Shown piece by piece: positions 56,876-64,000 of a DNA stretch of 64,000 nucleotides (within the stretch, counting starts at the first letter, position 1; the number at the start of each line of letters is the position of its first letter). Location of the stretch: positions 812,501 to 876,500 of the forward strand of contig NZ_OY764015.1 in assembly GCF_963667775.1 (NCBI RefSeq), in the 5' to 3' direction. The translations under genes and the position numbers were made by a program. The stretch is from an uncultured Trichococcus sp. GTDB lineage: Bacteria > Bacillota > Bacilli > Lactobacillales > Aerococcaceae. A model generated the notes under the pieces. The model did not search any database. It worked only from the letters and a program-made list of their open reading frames with translations, and had not been told where the DNA came from.

Positions 56876-57750
56876 TCCGAAAAACCCTCTCCAGCCTCCG
56901 CTGCCTTTACGGGAACCTGATCCAAAGTATACGGACCCAATTTACCGCCGCGGATGTCAAAAATAATTTTTTCGCTGGCTCGGCTGTAATCCTCGCCAAA
57001 ACGCAGTTTTGCGGTCAACTCCATCAACAGGTCCGGAACGGCGCCTTCAAAATCTTTTTCATCGACCTTGTAGAATGACTGCAATCTACCCGGATAATAC
57101 TGCATAAAATGACGCAACGCAAACAAAGCGACGTCATCCTTATGGAAAACGGTATCCTTGATCGCCCCAGTCAGGGCAAGCTTTTGCCCGATCAGCTGAT
57201 CCTCAAATTTGGGCCACAGAATTCCCGGCGTGTCCAGCAATTCAAAATCGCCGCCGATTTTCAACCATTGTTGTCCTTTGGTAACGCCGGGGCGATTGCC
57301 TGTCTGAGCGCGGTTCTTCTGCATCAGCTTGTTGATCAAGGTTGATTTCCCGACATTCGGGATACCGAGGATCATCAAGCGGATGGCGCGGGGTTTGACG
57401 CCTTTATCGATCATCGCCTGCGTTTTGTGTGCCATCATCGCCTTCAGTTCTTTTTTGATGTTCTCTACATCTTTATTGTTCAGCGTCGAAATCGAAACGG
57501 CACGCTGCGCTTTATTGTCCTGTTTAAAGTATTCAACCCACTCTTTTGTGGCTGTATTATCTGCAAGATCGGCCTTGTTCAGTACAATCAATCTTGGTTT
57601 GTTTCCGATGATGTCATCGATCAAAGGATTCCGGCTTGATTCCGGTATGCGCGCATCCAGCAATTCGATCACTAGATCGACCATCTTCAACTTTTCCAAT
57701 GCTTCACGTTTCGCTTTTGCCATGTGGCCTGGGAACCATTGTATTAACAT
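56872..57750 (-). CDS. rbgA: Ribosome biogenesis GTPase RbgA (YlqF)
   Basis: 292 aa. Circularly permuted GTPase: G4 LIVLNKADLADN comes before G1 MILGIPNVGKSTLINKLM and G3 ELLDTPGILWP. N-terminal IQWFPGHMAKAKREALEKL is the family signature. Acts in late 50S assembly. Order lepB-rbgA-rnhB is conserved in Lactobacillales. Confidence 0.96.
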   Translation of the reverse strand: MLIQWFPGHMAKAKREALEKLKMVDLVIELLDARIPESSRNPLIDDIIGNKPRLIVLNKADLADNTATKEWVEYFKQDNKAQRAVSISTLNNKDVENIKKELKAMMAHKTQAMIDKGVKPRAIRLMILGIPNVGKSTLINKLMQKNRAQTGNRPGVTKGQQWLKIGGDFELLDTPGILWPKFEDQLIGQKLALTGAIKDTVFHKDDVALFALRHFMQYYPGRLQSFYKVDEKDFEGAVPDLLMELTAKLRFGEDYSRASEKIIFDIRGGKLGPYTLDQVPVKAAEAGEGFSE

Positions 57751-57794
57751 ATTGACACTTCCTTTTCTGAGTAGATCCTTTTGCTTCTATTCAA

Positions 57795-57830
57795 GACAAA
57801 ACACAAGTGCAAATACACTTGTGTGCGGTT
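57795..57830 (-). terminator. Hairpin after the second signal peptidase gene
   Basis: On the minus strand ACACAAGTG-TATTTG-CACTTGTGT (57801-57824, 9-bp perfect stem) followed by TTTGTCTTG. Weak T run, so a partial terminator between lepB and rbgA. Confidence 0.6.
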
Positions 57831-57836
57831 GTCCCT

Positions 57837-58499
57837 TTATTCTTCTGCACCATTATCATCGATGATGCCGATTTTGTTCAGCGGCCACAACCTTAAATCA
57901 GCTGTTCCCTCGATCTGTGCTGCCGGGATGAACCCGAATTCGCGACTATCTTTAGAAAGTGCACGGTTGTCCCCCAAGACGAAATACGTATCTTCAGGAA
58001 CGGACGTTTCCCCAGTCATGTCAAATAAGGTTTCATCCAACATCAGCATTTGTCCTGAATCCTCTCTCAGCGGCTCCAGATAGTGCTCCTCGATTTTTTC
58101 GCCGTTGATGTACAGTTCATCCTGGAAATAAGTGATTTCGTCACCCGGCAGCCCGATGACGCGTTTCACATATTCTTCATCCGTCCCGTCAGGAGCAGGA
58201 AACACGACGATATCAAAACGATCAACTTCGGCCAATTTGTTCAGGATCAGCCGATCTCCCGTCTCCAAAGTGGGTACCATCGAATCACCGACAACCTGAA
58301 ACGGATAAAACAGATAAGTCCGGATGACAACGAACAACACAAAGGCGATCGCCACCGAAAGGATAAGATTCAGCGCTTCCCGCAAAAAACCGCCTCGGTT
58401 TTCCGGTTGGATTTCTTTCTTTTGATCGACTCCGAATCTTTCGTTCCTTGAAACAAAGCCAGAATCCTGGTCGTAATGATCTTTATTGCCAAATGACAT
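57837..58499 (-). CDS. lepB: Type I signal peptidase (second copy)
   Basis: 220 aa from the ATG after AAAGGGTGATTCG (MSFGNKDHYDQDSGF). One N-terminal transmembrane helix (LILSVAIAFVLFVVIRTYLF), catalytic Ser in QVVGDSMVPTLETGD, catalytic Lys in EEYVKRVIGLPGDEITY, and box E YFVLGDNRALSKDSREFGF. Cleaves signal peptides outside the membrane. Tandem with the signal peptidase gene just upstream. Confidence 0.95.
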   Translation of the reverse strand: MSFGNKDHYDQDSGFVSRNERFGVDQKKEIQPENRGGFLREALNLILSVAIAFVLFVVIRTYLFYPFQVVGDSMVPTLETGDRLILNKLAEVDRFDIVVFPAPDGTDEEYVKRVIGLPGDEITYFQDELYINGEKIEEHYLEPLREDSGQMLMLDETLFDMTGETSVPEDTYFVLGDNRALSKDSREFGFIPAAQIEGTADLRLWPLNKIGIIDDNGAEE

Positions 58500-58532
58500 C
58501 GAATCACCCTTTCTTATAAATACAGCCGACAC

Positions 58533-59081
58533 TTAATTTTCGATAAAGCCGAAATCCTCAAGTGGATAATACACCATTGCAGCTTTTCCGGCTATATCGG
58601 CCTGCGCGACAAAGCCGAATATCCGGCTATCCCTGCTACGGACACGATTGTCTCCCAACACAAAATAGCTGCCTTGCGGCACCGTCTCCATCCCTGTCAA
58701 GGACAGCAAATCAAAATCCGAAGTGAAAACATCCATCCCCTGTTGCTTCTCGGTCCCCAGAAACGGTTCTTCGATGGGCTCGCCATTCAGGTGCAGGCGA
58801 TCCTCGCTATAAGCAACGGAGTCGCCCGGCAAGCCGATGACCCGCTTAATCAGCGTTTCGCCTTCTTCATTGCTGAAGATGATGATGTCAAAGCGGTCAA
58901 TGTCCGAAAATGTCTCATATAAGATATAGTTGCCCTGCGCGAGTGTCGGGCTCATGGAGTCGCCTTCAACTTTCAGCGGAATGAACACAAAAAAACGGAT
59001 GATGATCACCAACAGCAGGGCAAAAATGATCGCCTTCATCCAATCCCAGAGACCATCCTGCATCTTTTTATCTACTTTCAT
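58533..59081 (-). CDS. lepB: Type I signal peptidase (first copy)
   Basis: 182 aa from the ATG after AAAGGTTGATACCG (MKVDKKMQDGLWDWMKAIIF). Transmembrane helix (AIIFALLLVIIIRFFVFIPL), Ser in KVEGDSMSPTLAQGN, Lys in ETLIKRVIGLPGDSVAY, box YFVLGDNRVRSRDSRIFGF. About half its residues match the second copy, so the pair arose by an old duplication. Substrate split between copies is unknown. Confidence 0.95.
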   Translation of the reverse strand: MKVDKKMQDGLWDWMKAIIFALLLVIIIRFFVFIPLKVEGDSMSPTLAQGNYILYETFSDIDRFDIIIFSNEEGETLIKRVIGLPGDSVAYSEDRLHLNGEPIEEPFLGTEKQQGMDVFTSDFDLLSLTGMETVPQGSYFVLGDNRVRSRDSRIFGFVAQADIAGKAAMVYYPLEDFGFIEN

Positions 59082-59106
59082 CGGTATCAACCTTTTTGGT
59101 TATAGT

Positions 59107-59141
59107 ATGTGCTAAAACAACACTCATAGTTTAGCACATTT
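59107..59141. repeat. Inverted repeat upstream of the signal peptidase genes
   Basis: ATGTGCTAAA and TTTAGCACAT (10 bp perfect) around a 12-nt spacer, between ctpA and lepB. No T run directly follows on the minus strand, so an operator or a leader stem is as likely as a terminator. Confidence 0.5.
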
Positions 59142-59191
59142 TACGCATAAAAAGAATCGCAACAGGTGCAAAAAAGAATCTTCCGAGCAAC

Positions 59192-59232
59192 ACCAAAAAG
59201 GTTTGGCACGTCGCAAGAGCTGCCAAACCTTT
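59192..59232 (-). terminator. Terminator after the CtpA-type protease gene
   Basis: AAAGGTTTGGCA (59221-59232 complement) pairs with TGCCAAACCTTT (59197-59208 complement), 12-nt loop, perfect 12-bp stem, followed on the minus strand by TTTT. Clear intrinsic terminator. Confidence 0.85.
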
Positions 59233-59236
59233 CGGA

Positions 59237-60709
59237 TTATTCGTTCCCCACCAATATTTCCACAGCTTTAGCGTACTGTGTATCGTTCTCCGTAAGGGCT
59301 TCGCGCAATTTTTCGACAAGCGCCAAGGCAGTGTCGCCCGTTACGATTCCTGTTGTGTCCAGCTCATTCGCAGCTTGGAATGAAGCTACCTGTCCGGCAG
59401 TATCTTCATCGTAATAACCATCTGCTTCGACTGCATAACCGATGGCGTTCAGCATCGCTTCCACATTTTTGACCGCTTCCGAGACAGTTCCTTGTTCATA
59501 GATTTCTGTGGAATCGATGATCGTCAACGTGGCGTACTCCGGAAGCGCGACTTCGTAGTCGACCGAAATGCCTTTTTCGTGGATCCAGTTGCCGTTCGGT
59601 GTCAGCCATTTGGCGACCGTCAATTTCAACTCGCTGCTTTCGGTCAACGGATACACTGTCTGCACAGTCCCCTTGCCGAAGGTTGTCGTCCCAACCAACG
59701 GTATCTCCGATGATTCCTGCAGTGCCCCCGCAACGATTTCTGACGCACTGGCGCTTCCTTCATCGACAAGCAGGACGGTTGGTTCCGTTATCTTGAAATC
59801 TCCGAACTCACTTTCGCTGGCTACGATTTTATTAGGCTCGGCATTCTTCTCTTGCGTCTGCATGATGATGTCCCCATCGTTGAGGAACATATTGCTGATC
59901 TTCAGGGCTTGATCTAGTAAACCGCCTGGATTCTGCCTGAAATCAAACACAAAGGCTGTGGCTCCCTGTGTACGCAGATCCGTCACAGCGCTGACGATAT
60001 CATCATAGGTCGGCGTGGAGAAACTGGAAACATGGACAAGGCCGATTTCCGGATGTTCTTCATCCAATTCAAACGTCACTGTTTCGATCGGAATCGTATC
60101 CCTGATGATATTCACCTTGAAAGTCTGATCTCCACGCGCTATTTCCAGAACAACTTCGCTGCCCTTTTCGCCCCTTATCAGCGCAACTGCTTCGCTGGCT
60201 GTCATACCTTGCAAGGCTTGGCCATCCGAACTGAGGATGATGTCATTCGGCAACAATCCCGCTTTTTCGGCTGGAGAGCCTTTGATCGGCGAAACAATGA
60301 CGATTTGCTGATTCAAGGACATGATTTCAGCTCCGATCCCTTCGAATGAGGCGGAAATCGTCTCATCCAAGTTGTCGCTCGCTTCTGTATTCAAGTATTG
60401 ACTGTAGGGATCGCCGACCGCTTCCACCATGCCGCTCAAGGCGCCTTCGATCAAAGCTTCTTCATCGACACCTTCGACATAGTTGTTAAGCAATGTCTGA
60501 TAGACGGCTCCGATGCGGTCCGCTGCAGCTGCATCCAACGTCGAACTGTTTGTTCCTTGGATGATCTCTCCAGTTGACGGGAGAGTGACGCTCCTACCGA
60601 TCCACGCATACGTCCCACCGATCGCCACAACCGCGACGATAAGCAGGGAAAGGAAATAAAAGGAGAGTTTAACTCCGCGTTTTTTTAGTTTATGCCCATT
60701 GTTGCCCAT
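59237..60709 (-). CDS. S41-family carboxy-terminal processing protease (CtpA-like)
   Basis: 490 aa. N-terminal transmembrane anchor (FYFLSLLIVAVVAIGGTYAW), PDZ domain (GIGAEIMSLNQQIVIVSPIK, GSPAEKAGLLPNDIILSSDG), S41 catalytic domain with Ser in LLVDEGSASASEIVAGALQ and Lys in TTFGKGTVQTVYPLTE, then a C-terminal peptidoglycan-binding-like domain (MLNAIGYAVEADGYYDEDTA). Extracytoplasmic protease trimming cell-wall or membrane proteins. Typical Lactobacillales architecture. Confidence 0.94.
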   Translation of the reverse strand: MGNNGHKLKKRGVKLSFYFLSLLIVAVVAIGGTYAWIGRSVTLPSTGEIIQGTNSSTLDAAAADRIGAVYQTLLNNYVEGVDEEALIEGALSGMVEAVGDPYSQYLNTEASDNLDETISASFEGIGAEIMSLNQQIVIVSPIKGSPAEKAGLLPNDIILSSDGQALQGMTASEAVALIRGEKGSEVVLEIARGDQTFKVNIIRDTIPIETVTFELDEEHPEIGLVHVSSFSTPTYDDIVSAVTDLRTQGATAFVFDFRQNPGGLLDQALKISNMFLNDGDIIMQTQEKNAEPNKIVASESEFGDFKITEPTVLLVDEGSASASEIVAGALQESSEIPLVGTTTFGKGTVQTVYPLTESSELKLTVAKWLTPNGNWIHEKGISVDYEVALPEYATLTIIDSTEIYEQGTVSEAVKNVEAMLNAIGYAVEADGYYDEDTAGQVASFQAANELDTTGIVTGDTALALVEKLREALTENDTQYAKAVEILVGNE

Positions 60710-60730
60710 TCACAGTACACCTCTTTAAAA

Positions 60731-61432
60731 TTATAAGATAGATTCCAATGCAACGAGCATCATGTCGTCGAATGTCGTTTCACGCTCTTCGGCAGTCGTC
60801 TCTTCCCCGGTCAGGATATGATCACTGATCGTCAACAAAGCCAGCGCTTTACGGTTGTATTTGGCGGCCAACAGGTACAGCCCGGCAGCTTCCATTTCTA
60901 CGGCCAGAACACCATAGTCGGCCAATTTCTGTTTGTCCAGCTCTTCGTTGTAGAAGCGGTCCGAGGACAGGACGTTGCCGACGTGGACGGATAGATTCCG
61001 TTCCTTCGCGACCGTATAGGCATTATGCATCAGTTCAAAGTTGCAGATCGGCGCAAAGTTGACTTGACCATGGAACGTATTGCTGACGACACTGGAATCC
61101 GTGGTTGCACCTTGGGCAATGACGATGTCGCGGACATGGATGTCTTTTTGGATCGCCCCTGCCGAACCGACACGGATCAGATTCTGCACGTTGTACTCAG
61201 TGATCAATTCGTTGGCGTAGATCATGATGGAGGGCAAACCCATACCGGTTCCTTGGACAGAAACACGTTTGCCTTTGTACGTCCCGGTGTATCCAAACAT
61301 ATTCCTTACCGAATTATACTGTTCGACATCCTCCAGGTACGTCTCGGCAATGTACTTCGCTCTCAATGGATCGCCCGGCAATAAGACTGTATCCGCGATT
61401 TGCCCCGGTTTTGCTGCGATATGTGTACTCAT
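60731..61432 (-). CDS. deoD: Purine-nucleoside phosphorylase
   Basis: 233 aa. [93 protein letters not shown]: the hexameric DeoD type. Phosphorolyses purine (deoxy)nucleosides for salvage. GAAAGAAGGAAATGAA provides the site. Confidence 0.96.
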   Translation of the reverse strand: MSTHIAAKPGQIADTVLLPGDPLRAKYIAETYLEDVEQYNSVRNMFGYTGTYKGKRVSVQGTGMGLPSIMIYANELITEYNVQNLIRVGSAGAIQKDIHVRDIVIAQGATTDSSVVSNTFHGQVNFAPICNFELMHNAYTVAKERNLSVHVGNVLSSDRFYNEELDKQKLADYGVLAVEMEAAGLYLLAAKYNRKALALLTISDHILTGEETTAEERETTFDDMMLVALESIL

Positions 61433-61453
61433 TTCATTTCCTTCTTTCTTTAT

Positions 61454-61678
61454 CTAATTTCGGTTTCTCTCGACGTATATTTCGAACAACTCATCAAAGA
61501 CGGACATGAACTCCGTATACTCACCGCTCAACTCCAGGTAATCAGCAAGTTCGTGGTAGTCGGTCATTTGCTTCGGAAAACCGATATCCTCGGAAACCCG
61601 GTTCGCAAATGCTGTTTTGTCGTCCTTTTTGTATGGGTCTCGATACGTGAGGATGAACAGGTAAAAAGATTGTCTCAT
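61454..61678 (-). CDS. YozE-family (SAM-like) protein
   Basis: 74 aa. MRQSFYLFILTYRDPYKKDD and FANRVSEDIGFPKQMTDYHE, LADYLELSGEYTEFMSVFDE match the YozE/UPF0346 family, a small helical protein with a SAM-domain-like fold conserved in Bacilli. Function unknown. Confidence 0.92.
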   Translation of the reverse strand: MRQSFYLFILTYRDPYKKDDKTAFANRVSEDIGFPKQMTDYHELADYLELSGEYTEFMSVFDELFEIYVERNRN

Positions 61679-61693
61679 AAATTAAGCCTCTTT

Positions 61694-62317
61694 CTATTCT
61701 ATCAAATTTTCTGCTGGGATGCTTACTTCAAACGAATATTCTTTCGTCTCTTTATCGATCGAAAGCAGACGGATGGCACTTTCTTTCGGAAGGTCGATGC
61801 CGGACAAGTTCACCAGCACCGTTTCCGAGTCCGCATCCAAGCTAACGAAGGCAGGCAACGTCAAAAATTGGGCCAAAAGACTCAAGGCTTCTTTTTCGGG
61901 CAATGACAAACCGCCCAGGGAAATATCCGTCACTTTCAGTTGCAGATTGCCGTCCGTTGTCGCATGCGGCTCCCCGGATAAAGCAAACGGGATCGAAAAC
62001 CCCAGCAGTACGGTTTCACCCTTTAAAGTTGCTACATCCGTGATTTCCAGCGAATAACCGGCCGGTCTCTGCTCGGATTTCATATATTCATTGGCGATGA
62101 CCGCCAATTCGGTATTGTTCAAGGATAATCCGACCGAAAGCTGATCATTTGATTGAACGATGACTTGAGTATCTTCCGCAGATTGACCCGGCAGTTCCAT
62201 CGTGATTTTTGAGAACAGCCAACCTACCGCGATGACCAGTATGAGCGACAAGGTGATGAAAGCAATTTTCCATGGATTCGGGCTTTTTTTTGCACTTCTT
62301 TGTTGATTTTTACCCAT
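61694..62317 (-). CDS. YpmS-family membrane-anchored protein
   Basis: 207 aa. Basic N-terminus and one transmembrane helix (WKIAFITLSLILVIAVGWLF) followed by an extracellular domain with the YpmS pattern (VQSNDQLSVGLSLNNTELAV, LGFSIPFALSGEPHATTDGN, FLTLPAFVSLDADSETVLVN). AAAGGAGCGAATAGA precedes the ATG. Adjacent YozE gene is the usual partner. Function unknown. Confidence 0.9.
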   Translation of the reverse strand: MGKNQQRSAKKSPNPWKIAFITLSLILVIAVGWLFSKITMELPGQSAEDTQVIVQSNDQLSVGLSLNNTELAVIANEYMKSEQRPAGYSLEITDVATLKGETVLLGFSIPFALSGEPHATTDGNLQLKVTDISLGGLSLPEKEALSLLAQFLTLPAFVSLDADSETVLVNLSGIDLPKESAIRLLSIDKETKEYSFEVSIPAENLIE

Positions 62318-62403
62318 TCTATTCGCTCCTTTCGAAATGTTTTCCTGAAAACCACTATCGGTTTCGGGTGGAAGGGATAATATTATTTTCTAAATCTTAC
62401 CAT

Positions 62404-62418
62404 TTAATGTGATATAAT
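62404..62418 (+). promoter_or_regulatory. Extended -10 promoter of the hemolysin III gene
   Basis: TGATATAAT at 62410-62418 (TG extension plus TATAAT). No matching -35 at 17 bp, consistent with an extended -10 promoter. Transcript would start near 62425 and read into the AAGGAGG site of the gene. Confidence 0.6.
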
Positions 62419-62497
62419 GCATTCAGAAGGACGTTGTTGGAGATTGTTTTTTTCTTTGGCCAAAAAAATTGCTGACAGGCAATAAGGAGGAATGAAC

Positions 62498-63148
62498 GTG
62501 ACAACTTTTCCACAAACAGATGGTAGACGCAAAGTCATCATCAATGAAGTGTTGAATGCCGTAACCCATGGAATCGGAACCTTGCTAAGCATCGCAGGAT
62601 GCGTCTTACTCATTTTGAAGGGATCCCGATCAGGAAACGTTACCGAAGTCGTTGCTTATGCCATTTATGGTGCTTCAATGATTTTGCTTTTCCTTTCGTC
62701 GACTCTCTATCACAGTTTCAGTTTGACCCGCTTTCAGAAAATTTTCCGCTACATCGATCACGCAGCCATCTATTTGTTGATTGCAGGGACGTATACACCG
62801 TTTTGTTTGATCGCGGTGCGTAACGGCCAAAGCAGAGCCTTGTTCATTGCCGTTTGGGCAATCGCAATCATCGGTATTATCCTGAAGATCTTTTTCGTCG
62901 GAAAATTCAATGGAATTTCCACCATCTTGTACTTGGGTATGGGATGGATGGCGCTGTTCATCATTCAACCGATGTACCAGACACTCGGTCTGAACGGCAT
63001 TGTGCTTATCGGTTTGGGCGGGTTGAGTTACAGTTTGGGAACTATTTTTTACTCGAACAAAAAATACGGTTTTATGCATGTCATTTGGCATCTCTTTGTT
63101 ATGGCAGGCGCTGCCTTCATGTTCTTCGGCATCTTCTTGTATGTTTAA
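62498..63148 (+). CDS. trhA: Hemolysin III family membrane protein (TrhA)
   Basis: 216 aa from a GTG 7 nt after AAGGAGG; an ATG at 62492 is only one base from that site. Seven transmembrane helices with the conserved NAVTHGIGTLLSIAGCVLL, LFLSSTLYHSF, DHAAIYLLIAGTYTPF and GFMHVIWHLFVMAGAAFMFF, containing the zinc-binding-type Ser/Asp/His residues of the PAQR/hemolysin III superfamily. Linked to membrane lipid homeostasis in Bacillus; lytic activity is doubtful. Confidence 0.93.
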   Translation: MTTFPQTDGRRKVIINEVLNAVTHGIGTLLSIAGCVLLILKGSRSGNVTEVVAYAIYGASMILLFLSSTLYHSFSLTRFQKIFRYIDHAAIYLLIAGTYTPFCLIAVRNGQSRALFIAVWAIAIIGIILKIFFVGKFNGISTILYLGMGWMALFIIQPMYQTLGLNGIVLIGLGGLSYSLGTIFYSNKKYGFMHVIWHLFVMAGAAFMFFGIFLYV

Positions 63149-63167
63149 GAATGATCAGAAAGCAAAA

Positions 63168-63206
63168 ATTGGGCTGACTCTTTAATTGGAGTCAGCCCTT
63201 TTCTTA
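63168..63206. terminator. Bidirectional terminator between trhA and the dihydrofolate reductase gene
   Basis: GGGCTGACTC (63171-63180) and GAGTCAGCCC (63189-63198), perfect 10-bp stem, 8-nt loop, AAAAATT before and TTTTCTTATTT after. Stops both convergent genes. Confidence 0.9.
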
Positions 63207-63692
63207 TTTCACCCGTTTGAAGACTTTGAATTCATGTTCGTAGCTGTTTTTGTCATCGACAACACCTAAAGTTGACGAATCCAGTTCCCACTCGTTCCAG
63301 TCGAATGTAGGGAAGTAGGTGTCCCCGTCAAAATCGGCATGAATGACGGTCTGGTAAAGGATGTCCGCGAACGGCAGGAACAGCTCAAAAATTTCACTGC
63401 CTCCGATAATGAACAACGTATCCGCTTCGTTATCCAAAGCCAATACCTCATCCACTTCATGCAGGATGGTAACTCCCGCATGGGTGTAATCGGTTTGTCT
63501 CGTCAGAATAATGTTTTCCCTTCTCGGCAGCGGGCGTGAACCCATCCCCTCAAACGTTTTTCTGCCCATCACAATTTTGTGGTTCAGTGTCATTTCCTTG
63601 AAATATTTCAGATCATTCGGCAGGTGCCACGGGAGTGTGCCGCCCTTTCCGATTATTCCATTGTCGTCTTCAGCCCATAATAATGCGATCAT
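63204..63692 (-). CDS. folA: Dihydrofolate reductase
   Basis: 162 aa from the ATG giving MIALLWAEDDNGIIGKGGTL, the standard N-terminus. PWHLPNDLKYFKEMTLNHKI contains the conserved Trp and Asp of the folate site; VMGRKTFEGMGSRPLPRREN and LFIIGGSEIFELFLPFADIL complete the NADPH and closing motifs. Only a weak site precedes this ATG; the frame stays open upstream for about 35 codons (VPDRSGHWLGYAAKNE), where a strong AAGGAGG lies at about 63760 with no matching ATG, GTG or TTG in frame. Downstream of thyA as usual. Confidence 0.94.
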   Translation of the reverse strand: MIALLWAEDDNGIIGKGGTLPWHLPNDLKYFKEMTLNHKIVMGRKTFEGMGSRPLPRRENIILTRQTDYTHAGVTILHEVDEVLALDNEADTLFIIGGSEIFELFLPFADILYQTVIHADFDGDTYFPTFDWNEWELDSSTLGVVDDKNSYEHEFKVFKRVK

Positions 63693-63790
63693 CTCGTTTT
63701 TTGCCGCATAGCCAAGCCAATGCCCGGACCGATCAGGCACCTTGATGGCCCTGATGGCGGCAACCTCCTTTTCCTCATTTTGGTAAGTTC

Positions 63791-64000
63791 TTATACAGCA
63801 ATCGGCGCTTTGATGCCTGGGTGGCTCTTGTAGCCTTCCAGGACGATATCCTCTTTATCCATTTCAAAAATGGATTTCTCCGGATGCTTCAGCACCAACT
63901 TTGGCAAAGCGAAAGGCTCTCTGGAAAGTTGCAGTTCGATCTGTTCGATATGATTCAGATAAAGATGGGCGTCCCCGAACGTATGGATGAATTCCCCGAC
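63791..64000 (-). CDS. thyA: Thymidylate synthase, 3' end
   Basis: Last 69 residues only; the gene runs off the right edge. [20 protein letters not shown] is the dUMP-binding GD.H.Y.NH motif near the C-terminus, and [14 protein letters not shown] is the canonical ThyA ending. Makes dTMP from dUMP with methylene-THF, producing dihydrofolate that the adjacent reductase recycles. Confidence 0.96.
   Translation of the reverse strand, partial: VGEFIHTFGDAHLYLNHIEQIELQLSREPFALPKLVLKHPEKSIFEMDKEDIVLEGYKSHPGIKAPIAV

Overview
The window is Gram-positive, low-GC Firmicutes DNA. The codY-hslUV-xerC-trmFO-topA-dprA-rnhB-rbgA-lepB block and the ribosome binding sites point to Lactobacillales, most likely a Carnobacteriaceae genus such as Trichococcus. 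The genus is inferred from gene content and codon style, not shown. About 45.8 kb is most of a long-tailed (siphovirus) prophage. The last 18 kb is ordinary chromosome. The left end of the prophage (lysis genes, attL) lies outside the window; its right end lies between the integrase and plsY.

Prophage, read from the integrase leftwards. 44.7-45.8 kb: tyrosine integrase. 42.3-44.6 kb: lysogeny switch, with a rightward XRE repressor, an ImmA-like protease and a membrane-anchored DUF4352 protein, facing leftward Cro-like regulators across a palindromic operator region. 24.9-41.9 kb: leftward early operon with Rha antirepressor, excisionase-like protein, a small beta-clamp-like protein, ERF annealing protein, DUF1351, HNHc nuclease, replication initiator with an iteron-like origin inside it, DnaC-type loader, YopX, PcfK/PcfJ, MazG, SSB, RusA, an ArpU-type late regulator and many very small genes packed with ATGA overlaps. 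21.9-24.8 kb: an oppositely oriented cassette of seven small genes under three promoters that all carry the same palindrome. 21.7 kb leftwards: late operon with terS, terL, portal, Prp-like protease, minor head protein, metalloprotease, Tad2-like anti-Thoeris protein, scaffold, decoration and major capsid proteins, head-tail joining genes, tail tube, frameshifted tail chaperone, 1412-aa tape measure and baseplate/receptor-binding genes.

The most notable reading is at the extreme left. The C-terminal 46 codons of the baseplate/receptor-binding gene contain a segment repeated just downstream of the gene. The two copies differ at six positions, and every one is an adenine in the downstream copy. 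That is the signature of a diversity-generating retroelement (variable repeat plus template repeat), whose reverse transcriptase should lie just off the window. Other strong signals are: a phage Prp-like cysteine protease together with L27-like cleavage motifs at the N-termini of scaffold, capsid and tail tube proteins; a consensus promoter followed by a terminator just before terS, resembling the lambda pR'-tR' late control; and the shared operator of the reverse-strand cassette.

Chromosome (46.0-64.0 kb): plsY, LacX-like epimerase, codY, the HslUV protease, XerC recombinase, TrmFO, topoisomerase I, DprA, RNase HII, RbgA, two tandem signal peptidases, a CtpA-type protease, purine nucleoside phosphorylase, YozE and YpmS family proteins, a hemolysin III family protein, dihydrofolate reductase and the 3' end of thymidylate synthase.
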